DNA from: SAR202 cluster bacterium Io17-Chloro-G4
Lineage (GTDB): Bacteria > Chloroflexota > Dehalococcoidia > Lucifugimonadales > UBA3495
Direction of reading: 5' to 3'
Assembly (NCBI GenBank): GCA_002816455.1
Contig: MUCR01000012.1
Span: forward strand, 1 to 64,000
DNA: 64,000 nucleotides
Shown: positions 1-9,469 of the stretch, in pieces
How the letters are laid out: each line of letters begins with the position of its first letter
How positions within the stretch are numbered: the first letter of the stretch is position 1
Notes under the pieces: generated by a model
What the model saw: only the letters and a program-made list of their open reading frames with translations
Database searches by the model: none
Told to the model about the DNA's origin: nothing
Translations under genes and position numbers: made by a program

Positions 1-217
1 CTCTGTGTCTCAGTGACTCTGTGGCTATTTACACACAATAAACCTTTGGACACTCTGTTCCCTACCATCAGTTGACACTCGAATCGCCATAGGGCAGAAT
101 GCCGGTAGATATTCGTTTAGCGGATAAAAAACCGCTGTCAGTATAGTGGGTTAACTCTAATACCTCCCATTTTGCGGTCGATTTATGGTCGATTGAATCA
201 TCAAAGGAGTCAGGTAG

Positions 218-1501
218 ATGTTAAAAGTAGGCCACGTTGTTACCAGACCCGGAAGAAAATTAGGCGACGCGCCTGTGGAAATCCCGGTGCCGGAAGAGTT
301 GGAGACGGTTCCCGGAATACCTATCACCAGCAGGGAAGTTGATTTCTACAGCCGGGAGTACCCGCTGCAACGCCAGCAGGTGGAGCATGCGGCAGACACC
401 GAGTGGGCGCCCAGCGTCGGCACGACGGCCATGCGGAAATATCAAAAAGAGCACGACGGCGCCATGGAACCTTTCTATACATTAATGAACGCATCAGGGG
501 ACTTGGAAGCCACCGGAACCCCCACCGGCGAGGACGTGACGGAACAGATCAAAGCCAAGGCCCGGGAGTTGGGTTACCTGGAAGTGGGCATGACCGCCCA
601 TGACCCTCGGTATATCTACCAGGACCGCAAGTCCCACGTTAAGTTTACCCACGCTATATGTCTGGCTTTGGAGCAGGACTTCGTTGAGACCCAGTCTGCT
701 CCCAGCATGGCGGCTGAGCATGGGCACTACGGCACTTATGAAATTCAGGCTCCTTTGGGCTTGAAGATGGTGGATTTCATCCGGTCACTGGGATACCAGG
801 CACAAGTTCACGGGCCCAGTAACCACAGCGCCGCCACGATCCCGATGTTCGTTGCGGCCGGCTTAGGACAACTCGGTGCTAACGGCCAGTTGCTTACGCC
901 CCACGCCGGCGCTCGTTGCCGTCTGCAGATCATCACAACCGATGCCCCGGTGACTTATGATGAGCCGGTGGACTACGGTTTCCACGCATTCTGCCAAGTT
1001 TGCCAAGTCTGTGTAAATCGGTGCCCCGGCCGGGCACTGATGCGGGAGAAGGTTTGGTGGCGCGGTGTAGAAAAGAACAAACTGATCTACAAGCGCTGTC
1101 GCCCGGTCATGGCCCGTTATGAAGGCTGCGCCATCTGCATGAAAGTCTGCCCAATTAACAAGTACAGCGCTAAGGTCGTCATGGAGCACTACGTACAGAC
1201 CGGCCAGGTGTTAGGTAAGGGGACTCACGACCTGGAGGGTTACACGCTTCATCCAGAGTTGTCTGAGAAGTACGTCTACGGGTATTTTGGGCCCGGAGAG
1301 TTGCCCACATTCGATACCGGCTTCTTCGACATTCCCCGAGGAACCAGGGAAGAAGCGACCATGGACGAGTACATAAAGGTGATCGAGCAAGAGGATCGCA
1401 CGCAGGAAAAGCCTGAGGGCGATGAAGCGCTGTTCGCCTTCCGTGACCGGCTTCGGGAAGTTAGAAATGGTGAAGGGGTCAGCGACAGCACCATGTTCTA
1501 A
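218..1501 (+). CDS. Reductive-dehalogenase-like / QueG-like 4Fe-4S double-cluster protein
   Basis: Complete ORF with ferredoxin motifs CQVCQVCVNRCP (Cx2Cx2Cx3CP) and CAICMKVCP; RdhA-like C-terminus; no evident TAT signal. Confidence 0.75.
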   Translation: MLKVGHVVTRPGRKLGDAPVEIPVPEELETVPGIPITSREVDFYSREYPLQRQQVEHAADTEWAPSVGTTAMRKYQKEHDGAMEPFYTLMNASGDLEATGTPTGEDVTEQIKAKARELGYLEVGMTAHDPRYIYQDRKSHVKFTHAICLALEQDFVETQSAPSMAAEHGHYGTYEIQAPLGLKMVDFIRSLGYQAQVHGPSNHSAATIPMFVAAGLGQLGANGQLLTPHAGARCRLQIITTDAPVTYDEPVDYGFHAFCQVCQVCVNRCPGRALMREKVWWRGVEKNKLIYKRCRPVMARYEGCAICMKVCPINKYSAKVVMEHYVQTGQVLGKGTHDLEGYTLHPELSEKYVYGYFGPGELPTFDTGFFDIPRGTREEATMDEYIKVIEQEDRTQEKPEGDEALFAFRDRLREVRNGEGVSDSTMF

Positions 1502-1528
1502 CCCCGATGGGATATGTTTCGTAGCTGA

Positions 1529-1560
1529 GGGGAGCGACGAAACTGTCGCTCCCCTTTCTT
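1529..1560 (+). terminator. Intrinsic terminator
   Basis: GGGGAGCGAC-GAAACT-GTCGCTCCCC followed by TTTCTT, 28 nt after the stop of the 218..1501 ORF. Confidence 0.8.
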
Positions 1561-1604
1561 GTTCGCTGCCGGTCATGGCCTTGGGCAACTAGACAGATCG
1601 AAGG

Positions 1605-1637
1605 AAGACCCCGGAATGATGCTGGGGTCTTTTTTCT
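1605..1637 (+). terminator. Hairpin terminator-like element
   Basis: AAGACCCC-GGAATGATGCT-GGGGTCTT followed by TTTTT. Confidence 0.55.
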
Positions 1638-1652
1638 TATGTAGGTGGTTCG

Positions 1653-1907
1653 CTAGTTGCGGTGCCGGTAAGAGATGTAGTCGTCTAAGAGCAGGATCAC
1701 GGCTACCACTCCCAGCAAGGTGCCGCCGGTAAACCAGCCTACAGTGCCAAGTTTCCAAATTGCGTCGCTAAAGCCCACAATTAAGCCAATTACCCCCAAA
1801 GCAATGCAGGCTAGAGCGCATCCACGGGCTAACCGCGTTCGCCACATATCCATTTTCGCAATCCCCCTTAAGTAAGTCCTAATCCGGGCTTTCCGCCCAG
1901 GATTCAC
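1653..1907 (-). CDS. Small membrane protein, two predicted TM segments
   Basis: 84 aa ORF with two hydrophobic stretches. Confidence 0.45.
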   Translation of the reverse strand: MNPGRKARIRTYLRGIAKMDMWRTRLARGCALACIALGVIGLIVGFSDAIWKLGTVGWFTGGTLLGVVAVILLLDDYISYRHRN

Positions 1908-2380
1908 CAGCGAATGCCTGAATCGCCCGACCGTAAAGCTGAATGGAACTGGGCAAAGGCTCTGGTGAAATAAACGGGAGTTTAATGACCGCCCCTATTT
2001 AGTGTCAATAAGCAGCTAAAACGGTGTAGCGATGTTTTAGGCCTAGATTTCTTCCGCAAGCGTTGCTTTAGACCACTAAACCTGAACTTTTTCTCCAGGA
2101 CCGAGGCGGCGGCGAAACTCCGCCGTTTGTCCTGGAAGTTTACTGATACACCAAATATCATTTATGAATAAGCATGATTCTCTCCAATTTTATCTCAGCT
2201 AATTATCTAATCCGCACTGATCGCCGAATTTGAGGGGGCGCACCGATGTTTGCCACGCCCAAACGCTGATCCAGTTGGAAAAGCGAGACTTGGCAATCCC
2301 GGAAATGCGGATTAAACTGGCGGATGCTGCAGGCATGTCTACATCAACCTCATTGCTGGACACCGTTTCAAGGAATTGAG

Positions 2381-3169
2381 ATGTCCCTTTCAGGCAAAGT
2401 AGCCATCGTCACTGGTTCCAGCCGGGGTATCGGCAAGGCCACAGCCTTGGGCTTGGCCAGGGAAGGCATCAAAGTGGTGGTCGCCGCCCGGTCGGAGGCG
2501 GAGCGGCCCGGCGTCCCGGGGACGATCCACGAGACCGTTAGCGAGATACAATCCGGGGGCGGCACGGCCCTGGCGGTCCGTTGCAACCTTCGGGAGGAAG
2601 AGGACATACTCGCCATGGTCCAAAGGACGTTGGAAGCCTATGGCCGGGTCGACATACTCGTAAATAATGCTGGAATAGGCAGCTACCGGCCGTTCTTGGA
2701 GACCACAGTTAAACAGTGGGACTTGGTCATGGACATAGACCTGCGGGCCCCATTTATTTGCTGCAAGGCGGTGGCTCCGGTGATGGTTGACCAAGGCAGC
2801 GGCAGCATCATTAACGTCTCTTCCCACGGCGCAACCAATATCTACTCGTCCACCTTGGGGGAAGACCGGGACGCTGGCATCGCATTGGTGGGCCAGGAAT
2901 ACGGGACCGCCAAAGCGGGCCTGGAGCGCTTTTCTTGGGGTTTGGCCGCCGAGCTTGGCCCCCACAACATCGCCGTCAACGTGTTGAAGCCGCTCAGGCC
3001 GGTGATAACCGAGGGTTTTCGGGCCCAGCGGCCCGACGGGGATTTTTCCACATGGGCCACCCCGGAAGCCATGGTCAAAGCAGCCATTCACCTGGCCAGG
3101 CAGGACGCCCACGGCCTAACCGGCGCGACTGTTACCGCCGAGGAACTGGTGCAACGGTTGGGGCTGTAA
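2381..3169 (+). CDS. SDR family oxidoreductase
   Basis: TGSSRGIGKA nucleotide-binding motif, NNAG, YGTAK; start chosen at MSLSGKVAIVTG inside the longer ORF. Confidence 0.9.
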   Translation: MSLSGKVAIVTGSSRGIGKATALGLAREGIKVVVAARSEAERPGVPGTIHETVSEIQSGGGTALAVRCNLREEEDILAMVQRTLEAYGRVDILVNNAGIGSYRPFLETTVKQWDLVMDIDLRAPFICCKAVAPVMVDQGSGSIINVSSHGATNIYSSTLGEDRDAGIALVGQEYGTAKAGLERFSWGLAAELGPHNIAVNVLKPLRPVITEGFRAQRPDGDFSTWATPEAMVKAAIHLARQDAHGLTGATVTAEELVQRLGL

Positions 3170-3287
3170 ATCTGCTGAATTGCCAACGTTGACAGCTAAT
3201 TACCTCTACAATACGCTGGAGGCGCACGCAACGCGGGGAAGTTGCTCATTTACGTATTGTGGTTGTTGAGATTCCAGGAGAGGACAC

Positions 3288-3500
3288 ATGAGTTCGACTT
3301 ACACCGCTTTGATCCAGCATGACGGCGATTGGTGGATTGGTTGGGTTAAAGAAATCTCCGGGGTAAACTCCCAAGCACATTCCAGAGAAGAGCTTATGGA
3401 GAACCTTCAGTCGGCGTTGGGAGAGGCACTGGAATTGAACTGCAAAGATGCGGAAGCTGCGGCAATGGAAGGATATGAAGAAGTGAGTTTGACTGTGTGA
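3288..3500 (+). CDS. hicB: HicB-like antitoxin
   Basis: 70 aa, YTALIQHDGDWWIGWVKEISGVNSQAHSREELMENLQSAL pattern of HicB; overlaps the downstream hicA-like ORF by 4 nt. Confidence 0.75.
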   Translation: MSSTYTALIQHDGDWWIGWVKEISGVNSQAHSREELMENLQSALGEALELNCKDAEAAAMEGYEEVSLTV

Positions 3501-3685
3501 GACGCCGGAGGCTACTAGCCTATCTAAGGAGTCATAATTGTACGCTCATCCGAGAAGGCTCCAGGCATTCATGGTGGGGTAATGCCGAGAATGACCGCAG
3601 GTCCGCAGTGCCTAGGCACACTGAAACTCACGACTTATTGGCCCGCAAGATTTGCCGCGACTTCGGGATACCTCCGCCGCCATAA
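3497..3685 (+). CDS. hicA: HicA-like toxin
   Basis: 62 aa, LLAYLRSHNCTLIREGSRHSWW and C-terminal LARKICRDFGI typical of HicA. Confidence 0.75.
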   Translation: MRRRRLLAYLRSHNCTLIREGSRHSWWGNAENDRRSAVPRHTETHDLLARKICRDFGIPPPP

Positions 3686-3700
3686 TATTCACATTCGCCT

Positions 3701-3769
3701 CAAGAGGCCCACGGTCTAACCGGCGCCACAGTTACCGCCGTGGAACGGGTGTAACGGTTGAGGCTGTAA
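3701..3769 (+). pseudogene. Degraded duplicate of the 3' end of the SDR gene (copy of 3101..3169)
   Basis: Ungapped alignment at exact offset 600 bp with about 9 mismatches in 69 bp, including the stop codon. Confidence 0.85.
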
Positions 3770-3785
3770 CAATAAGGAGCCAAAC

Positions 3786-4922
3786 ATGGACTTTAGCCTA
3801 ACCCCTGAGGAGCAAGAACTGCAGAAGCGCGTACGGCGCTTGGCTGAAGAGGAGATTGCGCCCATTGCGGAGGAGGCCGACGAGTCCAGTCGGGTTCACG
3901 CCGGGCTGATGTCCATCTTGGCCGAGAGCAATCTGCTGCGCTACTGCGTGCCCGAAGAACACGGCGGGTACGGGATAGACGTGACCAAGCTTTGCATCAT
4001 CAGGGAGGAGCTGGCCCGAGTTTCAGCCCAAGCGGATACCAACTTCATTATGCAAGGACTGGGTAGCTACCCAATAACACTGGGCGGCACAAAAGAGCAG
4101 AAAGCAAAGTACCTGCCTCCCATCGCCGACGGTAAAGCCATCGCCGCTTTCGCCTTGACCGAGCCCACTAGCGGCTCCGACGTCATCAGCATGAAGACCA
4201 CCGCAACGTTAGAAGGCGATGAGTGGGTGCTGAACGGCAATAAGAAGTTCATCAGCCAGACCGGCGACGCCAGCACTTACGTGGTCTTCGCCAAGACCGA
4301 TCCTGAGGCGGGCAGCAGGGGACTTTCGGCCTTTATCGTGGAGCAAGGAACGCCTGGATTTGACGATAGCAAGCGCATGGATCTTATGGCGGCTCACCCC
4401 ATTGGCGAGCCAATCTTTGAGAACTGCCGCATCCCCTATACTAACCTGATAGGCGAGCGGGGCCAAGGACTGCGCCTGGCTTTGGGCACTTTGGATACCT
4501 TCCGTACCACAGTGGCAGCGGCGGCGGTGGGCATGGGTCAGGCTGGCTATGAAGCGGCGTTGGAATACGCTAAGAACAGAGAGCTATTCGGCCAGCATCT
4601 GAGCGACTTCCAGGCGACCCAGTTCAAGCTGGCCGACATGGCCGTGTCCCTAGAAGCCGCCAGGCTGTTGGCCTATAGGTCGGCTTGGTTGAAAGACTCG
4701 GGGCAGGAAACGGTGATCAAAGAGGCGTCCTTTGCTAAGCTGTTCGCCACTGAGGCGGCGTCCCGCATCATAAACGAGTCGGTGCAGATACACGGGGGAG
4801 CAGGACTGGAAAAAGGCGCCAGGATAGAGCGGCTCTACCGTGAAGTGCGCGCCCTGACCATCTATGAAGGCACCTCGGAAATACAACGACAGACTATAGC
4901 CCGGCAGTTGCTGCGGGAGTAA
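3786..4922 (+). CDS. Acyl-CoA dehydrogenase
   Basis: Full-length ACAD with FALTEPTSGSD and YEGTSEIQRQTIARQLL motifs. Confidence 0.93.
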   Translation: MDFSLTPEEQELQKRVRRLAEEEIAPIAEEADESSRVHAGLMSILAESNLLRYCVPEEHGGYGIDVTKLCIIREELARVSAQADTNFIMQGLGSYPITLGGTKEQKAKYLPPIADGKAIAAFALTEPTSGSDVISMKTTATLEGDEWVLNGNKKFISQTGDASTYVVFAKTDPEAGSRGLSAFIVEQGTPGFDDSKRMDLMAAHPIGEPIFENCRIPYTNLIGERGQGLRLALGTLDTFRTTVAAAAVGMGQAGYEAALEYAKNRELFGQHLSDFQATQFKLADMAVSLEAARLLAYRSAWLKDSGQETVIKEASFAKLFATEAASRIINESVQIHGGAGLEKGARIERLYREVRALTIYEGTSEIQRQTIARQLLRE

Positions 4923-4935
4923 AGACCCGGTTAAT

Positions 4936-4998
4936 TAGCCACAGAGGCACAGAGATTACTTCGTCAGAATCTCTGCGCGCTCTGTGCCTCTGTGGCTA
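4936..4998. repeat. Intergenic inverted repeat of the CACAGAG family
   Basis: tagccacagaggcacagaga ... tctgtgcctctgtggcta. Confidence 0.8.
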
Positions 4999-5031
4999 CT
5001 ATGGTCGCGGCAGTCACGATGTGATGGCCGC

Positions 5032-5322
5032 CTACGCCCCGTCGACGAAGATGAGGCCGCTGTCGCTAGTGCTAATTCTTTGCCCCACCACCGCTTGGTA
5101 CTCCGGCGAGTTATACCACTCTTTGGCTTTGGCCAGGCTCTCAAATTCAAGCACAACCATCCCAGACGGAGACCAGGTGCCGTCGGCTACTTCAATTTTG
5201 GTGCCGCCGGCCACGCGCTTTCCACCGTACTGGGCTACCGTCGGCCCGGCCGCTGCCCCATAAGCCGTGAAACCATCTGCATCGTTCACCTTTTGAATTG
5301 CGCCAATTACCCATGCTGCCAT
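5032..5322 (-). CDS. DUF1330-family protein
   Basis: 96 aa; GQYGGKRVAGG, FEFESLAKAKEWYNSPEYQAV. Confidence 0.8.
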   Translation of the reverse strand: MAAWVIGAIQKVNDADGFTAYGAAAGPTVAQYGGKRVAGGTKIEVADGTWSPSGMVVLEFESLAKAKEWYNSPEYQAVVGQRISTSDSGLIFVDGA

Positions 5323-5444
5323 TTTGAGTCTCCTTGTTCGATTTCAGGTGATTATTCAATTCGGCCGGCTCGCTCGACCGTAGAGGGCGCATTTTCATCG
5401 GCAATAGATGCGATGATCTAAAACCGGCTGTGTTGAAGTAGGGG

Positions 5445-5735
5445 CTATTCTGCGACGAACAGAGTGACGGCGCTGTCGGTGGAGTTTATCCGCTGATTGA
5501 CCACCGCTTGATACTCAGGCGAGTTGTACCATTTTTTGGCTGGATCAGCGCTTTCAAACTCGAAGAGAATGAGGCCCAATGGAGCCCAGCCACCGTCCAA
5601 CGGCGTCACTTCTCCACTGAAAAATACCCGCTTTCCACCGTATTGTCCGATGGTGGGTTCCACCACATGCTGGTAGGCTTCGAATGCCGGTCCATCTTTT
5701 ACTCCGTTTACTACTCCCATCACATATCCTGGCAT
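5445..5735 (-). CDS. DUF1330-family protein, tandem paralog
   Basis: 96 aa; GQYGGKRVFFSGE, FEFESADPAKKWYNSPEYQAV. Confidence 0.8.
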   Translation of the reverse strand: MPGYVMGVVNGVKDGPAFEAYQHVVEPTIGQYGGKRVFFSGEVTPLDGGWAPLGLILFEFESADPAKKWYNSPEYQAVVNQRINSTDSAVTLFVAE

Positions 5736-5795
5736 GTTTCTCTCCTTTCCATATCAATCCGGTTTGGTTAAGTTTAAACTTGGGTTAGATGGCGG

Positions 5796-6638
5796 TTACA
5801 CCTCTAAAGGTGTGTCCTCGCGGTTGGCCCATTCGCCCATGGATCCGTCGTAGTTCTTGGTATTAGTGTAGCCCACCAGTTGCATGACGAACACACTGTT
5901 CGCCGCGCGAATGCCGCCTTGTCAATATGTGTAGACGTTCTTGTCGGGAGTTATCCCGTGTCCGTTCAAGATACTACGAATCTCGCTGGCGGACTTGAAC
6001 TGGTGAGTCTCCCGGTCCAACAAGTTAAACCATTCCAGGTGTACCGCGCCGGGGACGTGGCCCACCCGCTTGTTGCCACGGGCGGCGCTGCCGTCCCATT
6101 CGCCGTCGCTTCGCACGTCCCAAACAACCGAGTTATCCAGCGCACAGGCGGCCTTCAAATCATCGCCAGATACGAACAGCGAATCGTCCCTGTTGGCGGT
6201 GAACTTCACCCCCGAAGGCACTTGGGGACGATCGAAGCTGACAGCTCTGCCCTCCGTTTGCCAACGCCGCCAACCCCCATTGAGCACCTTCGCGTTGGGA
6301 TGTCCATAGGTGTTCAAGGCCCACCATAAGCGGGCGGCAGTCAGGCTTTGCGAATTGTCGTAGGCGACCACCAAGGAGTCGTCGCCGATGCCTAGGCCCT
6401 GACACATGGCGGTGAATTGCTCAGCGTTCATGAGATGCACGCGGCCCGTGTCCGGGTCCTTCTCGAAATTGTCCGGCACCAATGCGGCGCCGGGAATGTG
6501 GCCCCGGTTGTAACCGGCCTCCACGTCGCAGTCGATAATCACCACATTGGCGTCATCTTTATGGGCCTCAACCCAAGCGGCGTCCACCAAATACTCTGGG
6601 TGAGTGTAGTCTCCTGAAGTTGTCATCATGCCTCCCAA
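5796..6638 (-). CDS. Two-domain rhodanese/sulfurtransferase, candidate selenoprotein (UGA at catalytic Cys, 5922-5924)
   Basis: ORF 5922..6638 stops at TGA in ...KNVYTY[TGA]QGGIRAANSVFVMQLVGYTNTKNYDGSMGEWANREDTPLEV-TAA; same frame continues 41 codons to 5796. Confidence 0.8.
5886..5904 (-). promoter_or_regulatory. Candidate bacterial SECIS stem-loop
   Basis: GGCGAACA-GUG-UGUUCGUC, 8 bp stem with one G-U pair, loop begins with G; 25 nt lie between the UGA and the apical loop. Confidence 0.65.
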
Positions 6639-6797
6639 ACCGTCGTGCCTGAAAATGCCTTTCCAAAAGCCAGACGAATTGTAGGCCCCGCCGGTGGTAT
6701 GGTCAATCGTAGCTGGGGGACCAAGTTGCCCATGCCTAGAAGTGGGGTTAGAATGAGGCGAAATTGGGGAGCTTTCAGCTATCAGCTGTCAGGGGGA

Positions 6798-6833
6798 CGA
6801 AATCCCCCCAACCCCCCTTACGAAAGGGGGGCT
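6798..6833. repeat. GC-rich palindromic repeat (AATCCCCCC...AAGGGGGG family), copy 1, intergenic
   Basis: gaaatccccccaaccccccttacgaaaggggggc. Confidence 0.7.
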
Positions 6834-6893
6834 TTTCGATGCCTTTCCATGTTCCTGGTAACGCTGATAGCTCCGAACTTGTGAGGAATCGCC

Positions 6894-8834
6894 ATGGTAA
6901 ACCAAGGGCAAATCGACCACTTGCTGCAGGAAAGCGGCGAGATTAACCCACCAGCCAGCCTCGTGCAGCAGGTCTACCTCAAAGACCACAAAGAAGCCCA
7001 CCGCCAGTCCATCGAGGACCCGCAAGGCTTTTGGAGCGGAGTGGCCAAGGAGCTGGACTGGTTCGAGCCCTGGAATAAAGTGTTTGAGTGGGACTACCCA
7101 ACTTTTCAGTGGTTTCTGGGAGGAAAGTGCAACATTACCGCTAATTGCCTGGACCGGCACTTGGCCTCAGGCAAGCGAAATAAGGCGGCATTTGTCTGGC
7201 TGGGAGAGGACGGTTCGGAGCGGGTCTACACCTATGGCCGCTTGGCACTGTCTGTCAACCGTTTCGCCAACGGACTCAAGTCCTTGGGCGTGGTCAAGGG
7301 AGACCGAGTTGTGATCTACATGCCACTGACCCCCGAAGGGGCCATCGCCATGCTGGCCTGCGCCAGGATCGGCGCCGTCCATAGCGTGGTCTACGCCGGG
7401 TTCAGCGTCGGGTCTCTTCGGGAGCGAATCCTCGACGCTCAGGCCAAAGTTCTAATTACCGCCGATGCCGGTTACCGCAGGGGCAATAAGGTGGACTTGA
7501 AGGGAATTGCCGACGGCGCCGTGGCCGGCTTGGACGTATTGCAGCACATTGTGGTCTGGCGGCGGGAGGATGAGAAGACCCCCCATAATTCCCCCTTACC
7601 TACGGGGGAAAACAGGGGGGTTAATCCAAAAGAAGTAGACTTCGACGAACTCATGGCCACAAGCAGCATTCACTGCGATCCCGAGGTCATGGACTCGGAA
7701 GACCCCCTATATATCCTCTACACCAGCGGCACCACCGGAAAGCCCAAGGGCGTGCTCCACGTCCACGGTGGATACATGGTAGGCACCTACTACCACTTCA
7801 AGACCTTCTGGGACGTCAAAGACGACGATGTCTTTTGGTGTACCTCGGACATTGGTTGGGTAGTGGGACACAGCTATATCGTCTATGCGCCGTTAATAGC
7901 CGGGGCCACCACCGTATTCCGAGAGGGGGCCATCGACTACCCCCATCCGGGCGTTTTTTATGAAGTGGTGGAAAACTACGGCGTCAACGTGGTATTCACC
8001 GCGCCCACGGCACTGCGGATGCTCATGCGCTACGGCGAGTCCTACCCGCAGCAATATGATCTGCGCTCGCTGCGGTTTTTGACCTGCGCCGGTGAGCCCC
8101 TTAACCCCGAGGCGTTGCGTTGGACCTATGAATTCATCTGCGGCAGCGGAGATTGGGGGCACATCGTCGACAATTGGTGGCAAACGGAAACGGGCGGCCC
8201 CTGCCTGGGCACTCCTGCCACAATTCCGGTTAAGCCCGGCAAAGTTGGCATTGCCTTGCCGGGGGCAGTGATGGACATCGTTGACCGGGAAGGCCAACCC
8301 ATCACAGAGCCGGACAAGGGCGGTCTGCTGGTTATCAAACAGCCCTTCCCTCATTTTTATCGCACCGTATACGGCGAACCGGAAAGGCAGGCTCAAGACT
8401 GGGGCACCATTCCAGGTTGTTACCTGACCGGCGACGTGGCCCTCAGGGACGCCGACGGCTACTACATGGTGGTTGGCCGGGCCGATGATGTGCTTAACGT
8501 GGCCGGGCACCGCATAGGCTCCGCTGAAGTGGAAAGCGCCCTAGTCTCCCACCCGGCGGTGGCCGAAGCGGCGGTAATCGGCAAGCCCGACGAGCTCCGA
8601 GGCGAGACCATTAAAGGATTTGTCACCCTGCGCGTCGGCAGCGACCCCTCCGAAGAGATGGTGGCGGCACTAAAAGCCCACGTCCGCCAAGAAATAGGCC
8701 CTATAGCCGTCCCCGCCGAGCTGGAATTTACCCCAACACTGCCCAAGACCCGTTCCGGCAAAATCATGCGCCGCTTGCTTAAAGCCCAAGAGTTGGGTCT
8801 AGACCCCGGGGATATAACGACGTTGGAGGAGTGA
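6894..8834 (+). CDS. acs: Acetyl-CoA synthetase
   Basis: 646 aa; [42 protein letters not shown]. Confidence 0.93.
   Translation: MVNQGQIDHLLQESGEINPPASLVQQVYLKDHKEAHRQSIEDPQGFWSGVAKELDWFEPWNKVFEWDYPTFQWFLGGKCNITANCLDRHLASGKRNKAAFVWLGEDGSERVYTYGRLALSVNRFANGLKSLGVVKGDRVVIYMPLTPEGAIAMLACARIGAVHSVVYAGFSVGSLRERILDAQAKVLITADAGYRRGNKVDLKGIADGAVAGLDVLQHIVVWRREDEKTPHNSPLPTGENRGVNPKEVDFDELMATSSIHCDPEVMDSEDPLYILYTSGTTGKPKGVLHVHGGYMVGTYYHFKTFWDVKDDDVFWCTSDIGWVVGHSYIVYAPLIAGATTVFREGAIDYPHPGVFYEVVENYGVNVVFTAPTALRMLMRYGESYPQQYDLRSLRFLTCAGEPLNPEALRWTYEFICGSGDWGHIVDNWWQTETGGPCLGTPATIPVKPGKVGIALPGAVMDIVDREGQPITEPDKGGLLVIKQPFPHFYRTVYGEPERQAQDWGTIPGCYLTGDVALRDADGYYMVVGRADDVLNVAGHRIGSAEVESALVSHPAVAEAAVIGKPDELRGETIKGFVTLRVGSDPSEEMVAALKAHVRQEIGPIAVPAELEFTPTLPKTRSGKIMRRLLKAQELGLDPGDITTLEE
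7578..7625. repeat. GC-rich palindromic repeat, copy 2, inserted in frame inside acs
   Basis: accccccataattcccccttacctacgggggaaaacaggggggttaat, encoding [16 protein letters not shown]. Confidence 0.75.
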
Positions 8835-8874
8835 CGGGGTTATACTCTAAGTAACGGGACTTGAGAGGCTTACG

Positions 8875-9435
8875 ATGGCAGTACAAGTGTTGCGACGGCG
8901 ATTCACGGTGGACGAATATCACCTAATGGGACAGGTCGGCATCCTGGGCGAGGATGACCGGGTAGAGTTGTTGGAAGGAGAGATCGTAGAAATGGCTCCG
9001 ATTGGCAGCCGGTATCAGGCCACCGTTGATCGTCTCACAGAGCTGTTTTCCCGCCGGGTGGGGGACAGCGCCTCGATCCGGGTGCAGGGCCCGGTCCGGC
9101 TGGCTGGCGACTCGGAGCCGGAGCCGGATCTTACATTGCTGCGAAGGCGAACCGACTTCTACGCCACTGCTCACCCGGGTCCTGAGGACGTGCTTTTGCT
9201 GGTGGAAGTGTCTGACAGCTCGATAGACTACGACCGTGATGTGAAGCTTCCCCATTACGCTCGCCAGGGCGTACCTGAAGTCTGGATCGTAGACCTGGAG
9301 AGAGAAGCTATCGAGGTCTACACTTACCCTGCGACCGAGGGCTACAGCGGGTTCTCGCAGCCGGTAAGGGGACAAAACCTGGTCCCCCAGCACTTTCCAT
9401 CGCTGGATTTGGCCGTGGATGAGGTCTTGGGGTAA
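8875..9435 (+). CDS. Uma2 family (DUF820) putative restriction-endonuclease-fold protein
   Basis: FTVDEYHLMGQVGILGEDDRVELLEGEIVEM, PDLTLL, VLLLVEVSDSSIDYDRDVKLPHYARQGVPEVWIVDL. Confidence 0.85.
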   Translation: MAVQVLRRRFTVDEYHLMGQVGILGEDDRVELLEGEIVEMAPIGSRYQATVDRLTELFSRRVGDSASIRVQGPVRLAGDSEPEPDLTLLRRRTDFYATAHPGPEDVLLLVEVSDSSIDYDRDVKLPHYARQGVPEVWIVDLEREAIEVYTYPATEGYSGFSQPVRGQNLVPQHFPSLDLAVDEVLG

Positions 9436-9469
9436 AGCCCGGCTCGAGTTGGTATCCAGGATGGCCACC

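Noticed and set aside
1653-1907. 84-aa two-TM protein as an RdhB-type membrane anchor
   Set aside because: It is on the opposite strand, convergent with the reductive-dehalogenase-like gene and separated by terminators; no sequence support beyond hydrophobicity.
2390-3112. 240-aa minus-strand ORF opposite the SDR gene
   Set aside because: Antisense shadow of a well-supported SDR reading frame; low-complexity composition and no family signature.
5922-5924. Alternative genetic code (UGA = Trp) to explain the rhodanese
   Set aside because: TGA clearly terminates other genes in the window (e.g. acs, MoxR, MNT), and the position calls for Cys, not Trp.
7893-8510. 205-aa minus-strand ORF inside acs
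   Set aside because: Shadow ORF opposite a conserved enzyme; no recognisable motif.
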